In this document: piece after piece, positions 13,471-13,830 of the stretch
Position numbering within the stretch: position 1 is the first letter of the stretch
Layout of the letters: every line of letters starts with the position of its first letter
Assembly (NCBI GenBank): GCA_902494715.1
Contig: CABUUJ010000056.1
Location: 1-13,830 of the forward strand
DNA length: 13,830 bases
From: an uncultured Collinsella sp.
Lineage (GTDB): Bacteria > Actinomycetota > Coriobacteriia > Coriobacteriales > Coriobacteriaceae
Direction of reading: 5' to 3'
Position numbers and translations under genes: made by a program
The notes under the pieces: generated by a model
The model's database searches: none
Told to the model about the DNA's origin: nothing
Seen by the model: only the letters and a program-made list of their open reading frames with translations

Positions 13471-13535
13471 TCCCAACTCTCGCGTGGTCTTGGGACAATG
13501 CGTACACCACCGAGCGTACGCCCCTAGAGGACCAC
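13471..13535 (-). promoter_or_regulatory. rplC leader: competing hairpins over the ribosome-binding site
   Basis: TCCCAA (13471-13476) can pair with TTGGGA (13490-13495), burying the GGGA Shine-Dalgarno of rplC. Alternatively GTGGTC (13484-13489) pairs with GACCAC (13530-13535), enclosing a second stem GCGTAC/GTACGC (13500-13505/13516-13521). The first arm of the second option lies in the loop of the first, so the folds probably compete. This is the layout expected of a translation-control leader. Confidence 0.4.
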
Positions 13536-13647
13536 TACTTACACGACGTGCTCCCCAGTCTTGTATTGCGCCCAGACTACCTGACAACCCTATTAAGCAG
13601 GCATTTTGTCCAGCCAGAATACTCCCCTGGTTTCACACAGCTGTTTA

Positions 13648-13673
13648 GTATACACGGCTGCGGGCGTATCCAT
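13648..13673. repeat. 26-bp element in the S10 leader (copy B)
   Basis: Matches 11783-11808 at 24 of 26 positions (differences at 13660 and 13668). On the minus strand its GTATAC end reads TATACT, a good -10-like hexamer, but no fair -35 stands 16-18 bp before it. A shorter, looser relative may lie at 13500-13521. Confidence 0.55.
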
Positions 13674-13781
13674 CGAGATTCATATTTCACTCACATTGTT
13701 TACGCAGGTAAAGTGCGTGGAGTCGCCTGGGCTTGGCAGAGGGGCGGCGAAATATATTAAGTTTGCTGCTCTACAGTCCTG

Positions 13782-13818
13782 CGCAAGACGGAAAGCACAT
13801 TAAGTGCTTTCCTTTGCG
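13782..13818. terminator. Terminator-like hairpin at the right edge
   Basis: GGAAAGCAC (13790-13798) pairs perfectly with GTGCTTTCC (13804-13812) around ATTAA, extended by CGCAA/TTGCG (13782-13786/13814-13818). Neither side has a clear T-run. It may end a transcript entering from the right or sit near the start of the S10 leader. The 13464-13830 region otherwise shows no gene. Confidence 0.4.
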
Positions 13819-13830
13819 TGCGGAACTCAC

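Noticed and set aside
13606..13803. Small plus-strand open frame in the S10 leader
   Set aside because: It lacks a Shine-Dalgarno, has no recognisable motif and crosses the 26-bp repeat and other leader elements.

Overview
The window looks like a chromosomal segment from a high-GC, Gram-positive gut actinobacterium of the class Coriobacteriia, most likely Collinsella or a close relative. This is an inference from the feel of the ribosomal proteins, the GC-rich coding and the repeat sequences; no search was run.

Layout. (1) 1-545: the C-terminal tail of an IS3-family transposase with its probable right end, then a convergent ridA (enamine/imine deaminase) with a readable promoter and two AT-rich palindromes above it. 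(2) 546-922: non-coding DNA holding an inverted pair of REP-like repeats. (3) 923-4090: a two-gene, same-strand unit of a large U32-family protein (RlhA-like, probable Fe-S rRNA hydroxylation factor) and an RluA-family pseudouridine synthase; both probably modify RNA. (4) 4091-4520: a repeat-rich non-coding region. Two identical 38-bp repeats bracket an array of six 15-bp motifs in strictly alternating orientation on a 40-bp period, plus a convergent terminator. (5) 4521-6350, minus strand: a Gfo/Idh/MocA oxidoreductase followed 3 bp later by a DeoR-family regulator, probably a small self-regulated catabolic operon. (6) 6535-7604: a REP-associated tyrosine transposase (RAYT) flanked, and at its 3' end overlapped, by copies of the same REP-like element seen near 750. 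(7) 7613-13463, minus strand: the S10 ribosomal protein cluster in the order rplC-rplD-rplW-rplB-rpsS-rplV-rpsC-rplP-rpmC-rpsQ-rplN-rplX, ended by a strong intrinsic terminator. (8) 13464-13830: its non-coding leader, with competing hairpins that could control rplC.

The ribosomal cluster is unusual at both ends. No rpsJ lies within 367 bp upstream of rplC, and rplX is followed by a terminator and a RAYT/REP island instead of rplE. Three non-coding gaps in and before the cluster (before rplC, rplW-rplB, rpsQ-rplN) carry strong inverted repeats. A 26-bp element is shared (24/26) between the leader and the rplW-rplB gap. The least explained structure in the window is the 40-bp-period alternating array at 4160-4375.
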